The notes beneath the pieces were generated by a model, which was given only the letters and a program-made list of their open reading frames with translations, was not told the origin of the DNA and did no database searches. A stretch of DNA of 64,000 nucleotides from the NCBI GenBank assembly GCA_965224785.1, contig OZ245062.1, forward strand, positions 3,906,001 to 3,970,000, in the 5' to 3' direction. Of the stretch, positions 36,065 through 45,200 are shown one piece after another. The translations under genes were made by a program, and so were the position numbers. Each line of letters begins with the position of its first letter. The stretch's first letter is position 1. Origin of the DNA: JALSNL01 sp036479585 (GTDB lineage Bacteria > Bacteroidota > Ignavibacteria > Ignavibacteriales > Melioribacteraceae).

Positions 36065-37825
36065 ATGGTAAAACGAACTAAAAGAAAAAAAAGAAGATTA
36101 ACCGATCAAGAAAAAGAGCAAAATTTACAGAAACGTGAAATTCGTAATTTACTCAAAAATATCGGATTTAGTCGTATTCCGAGAATTGATGGAAAAGGGT
36201 TTGAATTTAAAGGCCGTACTTCTGAAATGGATGATATTTTTTATTTAGAAAACATCCTATTAATAACAGAATATACAATTGGTAAGCCAGGAGAACATTT
36301 ACTGAAAAAGAATTATTTTTATAATCACTTAAACGAGAATAAAAAAGAGTTTATTGAATTCTTGCTCAGTCACGAAAAATTTACCAATTTTCAAGACTAC
36401 TTTAAGGATAATATCAAAGGTAAATACACAATTAATCAACTACAAACAAGGGTTCTGTATTGCTCAAAAAAAACAATTTCTAACGAACACAAAGAACAAG
36501 TTAAAGATGTAGTCTATTTTGATTATCATATTGTGAAATATTTTGAAAGTCTCGCAAAGGTTATAAAAAAATCAAGTAAATATGAATTTTTCGATTTTTT
36601 AGGTGTTCCCTTTGCCAAAGTTGGAGATAACGTTCTTAATTCTGCAAATAGTTCTCAGCAAACTTATTCAGGTCATATTTTACCTGAAGAAAATAGTTCT
36701 TTCAAAGAAGGTTTTAAAATTGTTTCTTTTTACATTGATGCTGAATCATTATTAAAAAGAGCCTATGTTTTAAGGCAAAATGGGTGGAGAGAAAAAAGTA
36801 ATATTGGACATTATCAAAGAATGTTCATACAATCAAAAATTCGTGGAATGCGAAAATATTTACACGAAAGAGAAAGAGTTTTTATAAATAACATAATAAC
36901 ATCATTGTCGGTTGATAAAATAAAACTATATGATAGTTCTGATAATCTATTGAAAATTGACAGTAAGGGAAACTTTATTAATCCAGACACCACGACAGTT
37001 ACACCAGCAAAGATTGAAATTTTCGATCAAACAAATATTATCGGAATTATTGATGGTCAGCATAGAACATACGCTTATCACGAAGGAGACGACATTTACG
37101 AACCTACAATTAGTAAATATAGAAAAATACAAAATCTACTTGTTACTGGAATCCTTTTCCCCAAAGACGAACCAAAACAAAGTCGCTTAAAATTTGAAGC
37201 GAATCTTTTTTTAGAAATTAATGCTAATCAAGCAAATGCAAATTCACAACTTAAGCAAGAAATTGAGTTAATGATTAATCCATTTTCAACTGTTTCCATT
37301 GCTAAAAACGTTCTTAACAAACTCAACCAAAGTGGTCCTTTGGTCAACAACTTTGAAGAATTCTGGTATGAAAAGGGGAAATTAAAAACTGTTTCTATTG
37401 TAAGTTATGGTTTAAAACCTTTATTAAAATTAGACGATATTAAAAATAAAGATAGCCTTTTTGCAATCTGGCCAAGCACAGACAAGAGCAAACTAAAGGC
37501 AAAGAATAATACGGAATACGATTTATTAGATGAGTATATAGACTTTTCAACCGAAAAAATAAGAGACATAATTATTGCTTTTAAAAGTAAAATTGGAAAT
37601 GCTAAATGGAGAATTGATAGAACAGATCCAAATGCAATATTAAATGTTACCACTATTAATGGTATTTTAAATACCCTAAGGTTAATAATTCAAAATGGTA
37701 AAATTAATACAACTAAACATTATCAAACAAAACTGGCAAATATAGTTAAATTTCCATTTAAGAATTATAAATCAAGTCAATACAGAAAGATGGGACAAGA
37801 CATATATGATAAATATTTTAATTAA
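36065..37825 (+). CDS. DGQHR-domain protein (DndB-like)
   Basis: 586 residues, starting with a highly basic stretch (KRTKRKKRRLTDQEKEQ). The diagnostic motif IIDGQHRTYAYHEGDD has DGQHR at 330-334, followed by FEANLFLEINANQANANSQL, another conserved block in DndB-related proteins. DndB regulates phosphorothioate modification by the dnd system, and related proteins occur in other DNA-modification defence loci. Here the partner is a methyltransferase and no dndCDE genes are visible. The first 200 residues may be a separate module. The gene is strongly AT-rich and lies in an accessory block. Function is inferred from family. Confidence 0.82.
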   Translation: MVKRTKRKKRRLTDQEKEQNLQKREIRNLLKNIGFSRIPRIDGKGFEFKGRTSEMDDIFYLENILLITEYTIGKPGEHLLKKNYFYNHLNENKKEFIEFLLSHEKFTNFQDYFKDNIKGKYTINQLQTRVLYCSKKTISNEHKEQVKDVVYFDYHIVKYFESLAKVIKKSSKYEFFDFLGVPFAKVGDNVLNSANSSQQTYSGHILPEENSSFKEGFKIVSFYIDAESLLKRAYVLRQNGWREKSNIGHYQRMFIQSKIRGMRKYLHERERVFINNIITSLSVDKIKLYDSSDNLLKIDSKGNFINPDTTTVTPAKIEIFDQTNIIGIIDGQHRTYAYHEGDDIYEPTISKYRKIQNLLVTGILFPKDEPKQSRLKFEANLFLEINANQANANSQLKQEIELMINPFSTVSIAKNVLNKLNQSGPLVNNFEEFWYEKGKLKTVSIVSYGLKPLLKLDDIKNKDSLFAIWPSTDKSKLKAKNNTEYDLLDEYIDFSTEKIRDIIIAFKSKIGNAKWRIDRTDPNAILNVTTINGILNTLRLIIQNGKINTTKHYQTKLANIVKFPFKNYKSSQYRKMGQDIYDKYFN

Positions 37826-37839
37826 ATAAGAAGAATAAA

Positions 37840-37901
37840 ACACTAAGCATAACAATGTATACAAATCTTTGGGCAATAAACGATAAAACCAAAGTTAGTG
37901 T
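37840..37901. repeat. Inverted-repeat element downstream of the DGQHR gene
   Basis: ACACTAA (37840-37846) is the reverse complement of TTAGTGT (37895-37901). Directly inside the right end, CTTTGG (37867-37872) pairs with CCAAAG (37889-37894). The element is 62 bp. A further 7-bp hairpin AAGTGTT/AACACTT lies near 37937-37961. Size and nested symmetry recall integron-type cassette sites, but the RYYYAAC/GTTRRRY consensus is not met. AAACACTAAG and AGTGTACAAAAA at its ends both recur beyond the DUF1016 gene. Confidence 0.45.
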
Positions 37902-38077
37902 ACAAAAACAAAGTGAGCAATAAACCGAAAGAGAAGTGTTTTTAGATACTCAACACTTCATACACAAACCATTAACCACCACAATAAAACTAATCGGATA
38001 AAAAAAAAGATATAGTTATATTTCGCAATCACTAAAAATTGATTTTAAAATTGTATATCTAAAAAACAAAAGGAAAA

Positions 38078-38965
38078 ATGGCAAGCGGATTTTTTGCTTT
38101 ATTTGATGACATAGCTGTTCTACTTGACGATGTAGCGGCAATGAGTAAAATAGCTACCAAAAAAACAGCCGGTATTTTAGGAGATGATTTAGCTGTAAAT
38201 GCCGAGAAAGCATCCGGCTTTGTCTCTTCGCGAGAGCTTCCGGTATTGTGGGCAATTACAAAAGGTTCTTTTCGTAACAAGCTGATTATACTACCAGCGG
38301 CTTTTCTTTTAAGTGCTTTTTTGCCTTGGTCAATTATTCCCATTTTAATGATAGGCGGTGTTTACTTAGCCTACGAAGGTGCTGAAAAAATATATGAATA
38401 TTTTTTCCCGCACAGCCATCCTAAAAAGAAATCGGATTTTACGGAAAAAACAAAAGAAGAAATTCTAGAACACGAAAAAGGAAAAATAAAGGCAGCCATT
38501 GTAGTTGATTTTATTTTATCAATTGAAATTATAATTATTGCACTCAGCTCTGTGGTAGGAAAAGAATTACTGATTCAAATTTCAGTAGTTTCAATAGTTG
38601 CACTCCTTGCCACTGTTGGGGTTTATGGTATAGTTGCAATTATTGTAAGAATGGATGACTTTGGTTATAAGCTGATATCATTGAACGAGAAGGAAAAAAG
38701 TATATCTGATAGCATTGGTCATTTTTTGGTATATGCTCTACCATTGGTAATTAAAAGCTTGGCTGTAATTGGAACCATAGCAATGGTTTTGGTTGCCGGC
38801 GGTATATTTTTACATAACATTCCTTTTTTACATCACCTTTTCCACTCCTTGCCTTCTATCGTTGGAGAGTTTATAGTAGGTTTGGTTGTTGGTGTTGTTG
38901 CCCTGTTGTTTGTTAAATTTTACAAAGCTATATTTAGAAAAAATAAAGAACATAATACAAAATGA
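38078..38965 (+). CDS. DUF808 family inner-membrane protein (YedI-like)
   Basis: 295 residues. The N-terminus (ASGFFALFDDIAVLLDDVAAM) and the following ATKKTAGILGDDLAVNAEKA are diagnostic for DUF808. About five hydrophobic segments follow (near 68-85, 90-105, 145-165, 170-192 and 215-285). The family is found widely in bacteria; its function is unknown. AAAGGAAAA precedes the ATG. Its stop overlaps the start of a lipoprotein fragment by 4 bp (ATGA), as if it once headed an operon with the lipoprotein now found at 40182. Confidence 0.88.
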   Translation: MASGFFALFDDIAVLLDDVAAMSKIATKKTAGILGDDLAVNAEKASGFVSSRELPVLWAITKGSFRNKLIILPAAFLLSAFLPWSIIPILMIGGVYLAYEGAEKIYEYFFPHSHPKKKSDFTEKTKEEILEHEKGKIKAAIVVDFILSIEIIIIALSSVVGKELLIQISVVSIVALLATVGVYGIVAIIVRMDDFGYKLISLNEKEKSISDSIGHFLVYALPLVIKSLAVIGTIAMVLVAGGIFLHNIPFLHHLFHSLPSIVGEFIVGLVVGVVALLFVKFYKAIFRKNKEHNTK

Positions 38966-39060
38966 AAAATGTAATAATATTAATGATGCTATATAATTTG
39001 ATTGCCTGTAATAGCAAACCAGAACGAAACCTACATCAACAATTTAACTTACCCTTGTAA
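38962..39060 (+). pseudogene. Truncated copy of the downstream lipoprotein gene
   Basis: A 32-codon frame encodes MKNVIILMMLYNLIACNSKP then ERNLHQQF before a stop. The full lipoprotein at 40182 reads LFACNSKPEPNLQLF at the same place. The DNA matches at 29 of 35 positions across this block. The fragment keeps the lipobox but loses the mature protein. It stands between DUF808 and DUF1016 and marks the left edge of the DUF1016 insertion. Confidence 0.65.
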
Positions 39061-39073
39061 AAAGAAATTTTGA

Positions 39074-40159
39074 ATGAACAAAATTAAAAGAAATACAAAA
39101 ATAGATTTCTACAATAAAGTTGCTGACATTCTAAAAAATGCACGCAAGAGTGTTGTTCAATCTGTTAACGCTACAATGGTTTACACCTATTTTGAAATAG
39201 GAAGAATGATTGTTGAAGAAGAACAAAAAGGTCAGCAAAGAGCTGAATACGGGAAAGGCTTACTAAAAGTTCTTTCAAAAGAATTGACAAAAGAATTTGG
39301 TAAAGGGTTTTCGGTATATAATTTAGAACGTATGCGAAATTTTTATCTTATTTATAATGATGGAAATTCCGCAACACTGTTGCGGAATTCTAAATCTGAG
39401 AAATCAGCAACAGTGTCGCAGAATTTGGAACAAGAAACGCAAATACTGTCTGCGAAATTTAAATTAAGTTGGTCGCATTATTTAACACTAATTAGAATAG
39501 ATGATGAAAACGAACGTCAATTCTATGAAGTAGAAGCGTTCAAAAATAATTGGAGTATTAGAGAGTTAAAAAGACAATACGATACAGCATTATATACAAG
39601 ACTTGTTTTAAGCAGAAATAAGAAAAAAGTAAAAGAGCTATCTACAAAAGGACAAGTACTGGAACAACCAAAAGATGCGATAAAGGACCCTTATATTTTA
39701 GAGTTTATAGGTTTGCCAGAAAACACAACATATTCAGAAAGTGATTTAGAACAAAAAATAATAGACAAATTAGAACATTTTTTACTTGAATTAGGAACAG
39801 GGTTTACCTTTGTAGCAAGACAAAAAAGAATTTCATTTGATGATAAGCATTTCAGAATTGATTTAGTTTTTTATAACAGAATATTAAAATGCTTTGTTCT
39901 AATTGACCTAAAAATTGGAGAGTTAAAGCATCAGGATATTGGACAAATGCAAATGTATGTAAATTATTATGACAGAGAAATAAAACTAAAGGAAGAAAAC
40001 AAAACTATTGGAATTGTGCTTTGTCAAAACAAAAGTGAAGCAGTTGTAGAGTACACATTACCTGAAAACAACGAACAGATATTTGCTAGTAAATACAAAA
40101 CAGTTTTACCAAGCAGAAAAGAGTTGAAAGAATTAATTGAAAATAAAGAAGATGAATAA
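39074..40159 (+). CDS. DUF1016 / PDDEXK nuclease-like protein (YhcG family)
   Basis: 361 residues. The DUF1016 N-terminal domain includes VYTYFEIGRMIVEEEQKG and EYGKGLLKVLSKELTKEFG, GFSVYNLERMRNFYL. The C-terminal nuclease-like fold has FRIDLVFYNR (Asp) and CFVLIDLKIGELKH (the D-x-K of PDDEXK) and then DIGQMQMYVNYYD. Such proteins are frequent in defence islands and mobile regions, and are thought to be nucleases acting on DNA intermediates. It begins 13 bp after a truncated lipoprotein copy and ends 22 bp before the complete lipoprotein gene. Confidence 0.9.
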   Translation: MNKIKRNTKIDFYNKVADILKNARKSVVQSVNATMVYTYFEIGRMIVEEEQKGQQRAEYGKGLLKVLSKELTKEFGKGFSVYNLERMRNFYLIYNDGNSATLLRNSKSEKSATVSQNLEQETQILSAKFKLSWSHYLTLIRIDDENERQFYEVEAFKNNWSIRELKRQYDTALYTRLVLSRNKKKVKELSTKGQVLEQPKDAIKDPYILEFIGLPENTTYSESDLEQKIIDKLEHFLLELGTGFTFVARQKRISFDDKHFRIDLVFYNRILKCFVLIDLKIGELKHQDIGQMQMYVNYYDREIKLKEENKTIGIVLCQNKSEAVVEYTLPENNEQIFASKYKTVLPSRKELKELIENKEDE

Positions 40160-40181
40160 ACACTAAGTCGAAAAAATAAAA

Positions 40182-40613
40182 ATGAAAACACTAAAAATAA
40201 TAATACTAACAATCTTACTCATCAGCCTTTTCGCTTGCAATAGCAAACCCGAACCAAACCTACAACTGTTCAGCCCCGAAGCATTTGCTTTTGATGTTGG
40301 CGGTAGCTGGGAAGTTAATGCATCTATAAACGCAAAAGGGTTTGAGCAAAAAGAAGAAAACAACAATCACTTGCTTTCCCTAAGTTATACAGCCGATTTA
40401 ATAACATCAGAAAATGATACACTAAGAAGTATTACAGAAAGTATAATTGAAGAACAACAAGAAATGGAATTTGCAGATATACCAATTGAAGCACAAGTTG
40501 AATTAGACTCAACCTTTTCTTTGGGTAGTTACAAGTTGATTTTTTATGTTACCGACAAGTTATCTAAACAAGAAAAAACAGCAGAAGTAAATTTTAATTT
40601 GGCTGCGGACTAA
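40182..40613 (+). CDS. Small lipoprotein of unknown function
   Basis: 143 residues. The lipoprotein signal ends at LISLFACNSKPE (Cys19). The mature part is predicted beta-rich (AFAFDVGGSWEVNASINAKG; LLSLSYTADLI; SYKLIFYVTDKLSKQEKTAEVN), with an immunoglobulin-like rhythm. I do not recognise a family. Its first third is duplicated as a fragment at 38962, on the other side of the DUF1016 gene. It is followed 35 bp later by the glycerate kinase gene. Confidence 0.7.
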   Translation: MKTLKIIILTILLISLFACNSKPEPNLQLFSPEAFAFDVGGSWEVNASINAKGFEQKEENNNHLLSLSYTADLITSENDTLRSITESIIEEQQEMEFADIPIEAQVELDSTFSLGSYKLIFYVTDKLSKQEKTAEVNFNLAAD

Positions 40614-40648
40614 GTGTACAAAAAGTTTTGCAACTCAACAACTAGCCA

Positions 40649-41761
40649 ATGAAAATTCTAATTGCTCCTGATAAATTTAAAGGTTCTTTAACGGCAACTC
40701 AAGTTTGTGAAGCTGTTGAATCCGGTATTCGAAAAGTTTTACCCGCATCAAAAATTACAAAACTACCGTTAGCCGATGGTGGCGAAGGTTCACTTGATGT
40801 TTTAGAAAAGACAATTCAATTTGAAAGAATTCCAATAATAGTTAACGATCCACTATTTAGAACAATCAAAACAAGTTATGGCTTACTAAATAATGTTGCC
40901 TATATAGAAATGGCTTCTGCTTCAGGCTTGCAGTTATTAAATGAATATGAACGCAGCCCAATGTTAACAACAAGTTTTGGGGCTGGAGAAATGATTGTTG
41001 ATGCAATTAAAAAAGGAGCAAAGAAAATTTATCTATTTGTTGGAGGTAGTGCAACAAACGATGCCGGAATGGGAATAGCTTCAGCTTTGGGATATATTTT
41101 TAAGGATAAACAAAATATTGCTTTAAAACCTATCGGAAAAAATCTTTCCAAAATAAAATGTATTGATTCTAGCAACTCAGCATCCTTTAATAACGTTGAA
41201 GTAATTATACTAACAGATGTAAACAATCCTTTGTTTGGGGAAAATGGAGCAGCTTATATTTTTGCAAAACAAAAAGGAGCAAGTGAAAAAGAAGTTGTTT
41301 GGTTAGATAGAGGATTAAAAAATTTTTCTGAAATTATAAAATGTACTTTTGGAATGGATGTTTCAAACATCCCAGGAAGTGGTGCCGCCGGCGGAGTTGG
41401 AGCAGGTGCTTTTGTTTTTTGTAATGCAAAAATTAAAAGTGGTATAGAAACTATTTTAGATTTATTACGCTTTGATGAACTCGCTCAGCAAAATGATTTG
41501 GTTATTACCGGAGAGGGCTTGCTCGACAAACAAACACTGGAAGGCAAAGTGGTAAAAGGTGTTTCGGAGAGATGTAAAAAAAACAACAAGCCATTAGCAA
41601 TTGTTTGTGGTGATTTTAGGTTAGCCAAAAAAGAATTAAAAGAACTTAACCCAGTAATAATAAAACCTATCAAAACAAAAAATATTTCTCGAGAAGACTC
41701 AATACAAAATGCTTATTCGTATTTAGTAAAACGCACGGAAGAATTGATGAGAGATTTATAA
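40649..41761 (+). CDS. Glycerate kinase (GarK/GlxK family)
   Basis: 370 residues. The start MKILIAPDKFKGSLTATQVC is diagnostic. PLADGGEGSLDVLEK near 40, IYLFVGGSATNDAGMGIASAL near 130, and VITGEGLLDKQTLEGKV near 285 are conserved blocks of the glycerate kinase family, with catalytic aspartate and glycine-rich segments. It phosphorylates D-glycerate to 2- or 3-phosphoglycerate and so links glycerate to serine synthesis. With serC it brackets the accessory island (33541-40613). Confidence 0.93.
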   Translation: MKILIAPDKFKGSLTATQVCEAVESGIRKVLPASKITKLPLADGGEGSLDVLEKTIQFERIPIIVNDPLFRTIKTSYGLLNNVAYIEMASASGLQLLNEYERSPMLTTSFGAGEMIVDAIKKGAKKIYLFVGGSATNDAGMGIASALGYIFKDKQNIALKPIGKNLSKIKCIDSSNSASFNNVEVIILTDVNNPLFGENGAAYIFAKQKGASEKEVVWLDRGLKNFSEIIKCTFGMDVSNIPGSGAAGGVGAGAFVFCNAKIKSGIETILDLLRFDELAQQNDLVITGEGLLDKQTLEGKVVKGVSERCKKNNKPLAIVCGDFRLAKKELKELNPVIIKPIKTKNISREDSIQNAYSYLVKRTEELMRDL

Positions 41762-42236
41762 TTTTACTAGACTGTTGCCAACTCCGCCGAACAAGGTCAA
41801 TGGTGTCAACTTAAGGAAATAATGATAAAAACTTTGCTAAAAAAATCTTAATCGTACTCCTAATCTTAATCTCGTTTTTGCTTTTAGTAAAACAACAGAA
41901 AAGCGAGTAAGAGAAAGATTACGTGTCTCGGCGACCAGCCGGATGATTAAGAAAAACTAAAGAATAATTTTATGGGCAAAATTAAAATACTTAAGTTAAC
42001 AGCATTGCCAACAAGATTGCGTACAGGCATTCCGCAACAAACGTCTAATGCTTTTTATTCACAAATATGAATATAGATGCCCACACCTAAAAGAGAATAT
42101 TTATTACAACAATTTAAACCAAACTAAAAATATATAATTGTTTATTTTACAATCCGAAATTAGAACTTTATTGTAATTTTTATCTTCTGTTTATATTACA
42201 AATAACTAACAGCCTTTTAACAAAACAAATATTGCT
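41762..42236. other. Intergenic region with repeat-like, locally GC-richer patch
   Basis: 475 bp without a supported gene. Around 41930-41945 a short patch (TGTCTCGGCGACCAGCCGG) is far richer in GC than its surroundings. At 42002-42051 there are nested inverted repeats (GCATT / AATGC outside, TTGCG / CGCAA inside), a form seen at the edges of gene cassettes. Several short open frames with stop codons suggest a decayed insertion. The promoter of the giant downstream gene must lie in the AT-rich last 150 bp. Confidence 0.45.
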
Positions 42237-45200
42237 ATGCAAAATTTAGGAACACCAAAACTAGAACTTAGGTCAGAGACTTACGACTATATAAATTTAT
42301 TTAAATCCTTGGGTGAACAAGCTGAAAACTTTATGCCCAACGATACTCTTAACTTGCTCAAAAATTTTGTTAGAGTTTGTTACGAAGAACCAATTGATCC
42401 GGCAAAACAATTAGCGGAAATTGATAAGTATTTGTTGGAGTTGAAAGAATCTCTAACTGGTTATGTTGATGTTTCCTTAATGCTTTTTCCGCACGAAGAT
42501 TCAAAGGCGTTCCAGTATCGTTCAAAGAAACAAAGTTTTGAAAATAAGCTAAAATATTTTATTGATACTGAAGCTGTTGATGCTCAAACCAAAGAGCAAA
42601 CAATTAATATTTTAAACTCGCACGATTATTCTGTTGGAACTCCGCCAGTTACAGAAGCACACATTGAGTTAATGTACAAACTCATTTTGGGAGACGATGT
42701 AAACGAGTTGCGAAAGTTTAGAGATGTAATTGGGGTTAAGGGTGGAGTTGAAGAAGCCCAATGGGATTATCTGATGGACGTTCTGGATCAGATGATTATT
42801 CAAAGTTCTCACTATACAACAAGTGCAGAAAGAGAAGATTTTCTAAACAGAACTTCACTCACAATAAGCTTTAAAGGGTTGGATGGCTTTATTAGAACAG
42901 TAGTTGGTGGCGGAGCTGAAACCGCTATTGATTTATTCACTTCTGAAATTTTTAATTCAGACGATGTAAAGGTTTTGGATTTTACAAATTCAGAAAATTT
43001 ATTTAAGCAAATTGAAGAAGACACAACAAGTATTTTTATTGTAAAAGTTAAAAGTATGAGAAGAAATATTTTTAACGATAAAAATTACTTTCAACATCTT
43101 TCACGTTTAATTTTTATTGATGACTCGAATGAATCAAAAAGTACAAACACATCTTTGGTCTTTTGTTTTCATAATAAAATTATTAATACTCTAAATAAAG
43201 TTCATACAAAAAAACTTGGTGCATTAGCAAACAGTCAGCTTAACTTAAGATTAATTTTAGATAAAGTTAATGACGAAAATTTAGAGACATTCAAAAACTG
43301 TACAATTAATAAAATTGAAGATTATGAAAAAGAATTAGAGCAGCTAAAAATTGAGCAACTTGGTGAGAGTGAAAATTATTCCAAAGATATTACTTTGTTT
43401 AAGTTTAATGATTTTGCAAAACAAATAATAAAAGATAAATATACAATTACGAAATTACGAAACTACATAACTCTAATTCAAAATTGTAAAAACCCTAAAA
43501 CTTTACAGAGACAAAACAAGGCTCTCATTTCTGAATTTGAAACTAGAACTAAAGCATACTTTTATTCTAACATTGAAAAAGTTCACATAGCCACAATTGT
43601 TGAAGGTGGTGGAAGAGGACAAATTAGAACTTATGGAAGTTATCTCCTTCAAAGAAAGTTACGGTCGCTAAAACCAAGTGTAATTAAAAAATGTAAAACT
43701 ATTATTGATATTATTCCGGATAATTATCAACGAACATTGGAAACTCACTTCCATAAAAATTTTGGGATAAACCTTTTTCTAGAAAAGTATAAAGATTTTA
43801 TTACCAAGGTTGAGAATGAATCGGACAACAAAGGAAGATTTAACAATCTCTTAATAGACCTTGGAATAAAGGCGAATTACGATACTAAGCCAAAAGTTGA
43901 AAAAGATATTATAAAAGAATTTGTTAGCAATCTTGGCAATTTAGAAATTACATCAATTGCAGATGATGTTCAGATGATAATCAGGGATATACTTTCTGAT
44001 AGTGTGCTGATGCCGTATGTTCTTTTTAATGCAGAAGCATCGTGGGAATACAAAGATCTTTTTCCTGAAGATAGGTTTGACATAAATCCGTTTGATCTTG
44101 AAATAGGTCTTGATACGGAAGGGCGAATTGATTTTGATAGACTTCATCATCGATTAAATAGAATGAAAAATAATTTTCAACTATTTGATGATACCGAAAA
44201 TCTTTGGGATAAATTTTGCGAAAACTTAACCATTATAATTAACGATCCGTCAAACCCATCTGGTTATACGGATTTTAATAGTGTTGCTCTTGTTAAATTT
44301 CTAAAATTATTAAACAACAGCAAGATTACTTTGTTGTTGGATGAAGCATACAATGATGCCGTTAAACTAGACGACCCGCAAGAACCAAAGTGGAGGACTA
44401 TTTCCAGATATGTGATGAATAATATTTCTACACTAACAAACATCAATGTTGTTTCGTCATTATCAACAACTAAAAACTTGGGTGCAACCGGAAGTCGGCT
44501 AGGTTCGTTGGTTACGTCTCCATCCAAAAAAGAAGTTGTGGAGTTTGCAAAAAAACTAAACGGAATTGAAAGAGGAAATACCAACTCTTTGTATATGCTT
44601 GTGAACACTATTGAAACTGCACAGTCTGCAAAAAAGATTAAAGACAGAATGGAAAGAGAGCTACCGAAAGAAGCATCGCGATATAAAATTAAAGCTAGAA
44701 TTGAAAAATATATTATTGATGAAATTGAAAGTTACAACAACAAGAAAGCAATTGTAAAACAAGGGAAGCCGGTAAAAAGATTTTCTCCTTTTGAAGGAAG
44801 TCCGTTACATTTATTTTTGTTGGATGAATTAACATCGCTTGACAAGCTGGATGTTTTAGATTTGCCAGATGATTTTAAATATAAAGGAGAACCTTTCTTT
44901 AGTTATTATCAAAAGCATTTGGTGTTTGAAATAAATAAATTTAGAGTAAATAAAAATTTCAGAACAGAGTCGCTAAAAAGATTAAACATTTCAAAAGAAG
45001 TTGCCAATTTAATTTTAAGTGAGACGGAGAATAAGTATGTAGATATACTTCCTTCGGATGGTTCGTTCCTTTTCAGTCTTCAACTTAAGGATTTATTTTT
45101 CTATCAAGACTTAGAAAAATTCACTAAAAAGTTAGCTCAAGAAAGAGGTGTTGCGGTTATTCCTTACCAAACCGGACTTTTAAGATTCTCTCTTGGTGGC

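Noticed and set aside
37840..37901. Integron attC site
   Set aside because: Nested symmetry and length fit, but the RYYYAAC and GTTRRRY core boxes are not matched and no integrase is in the window. It is kept only as an inverted-repeat element.
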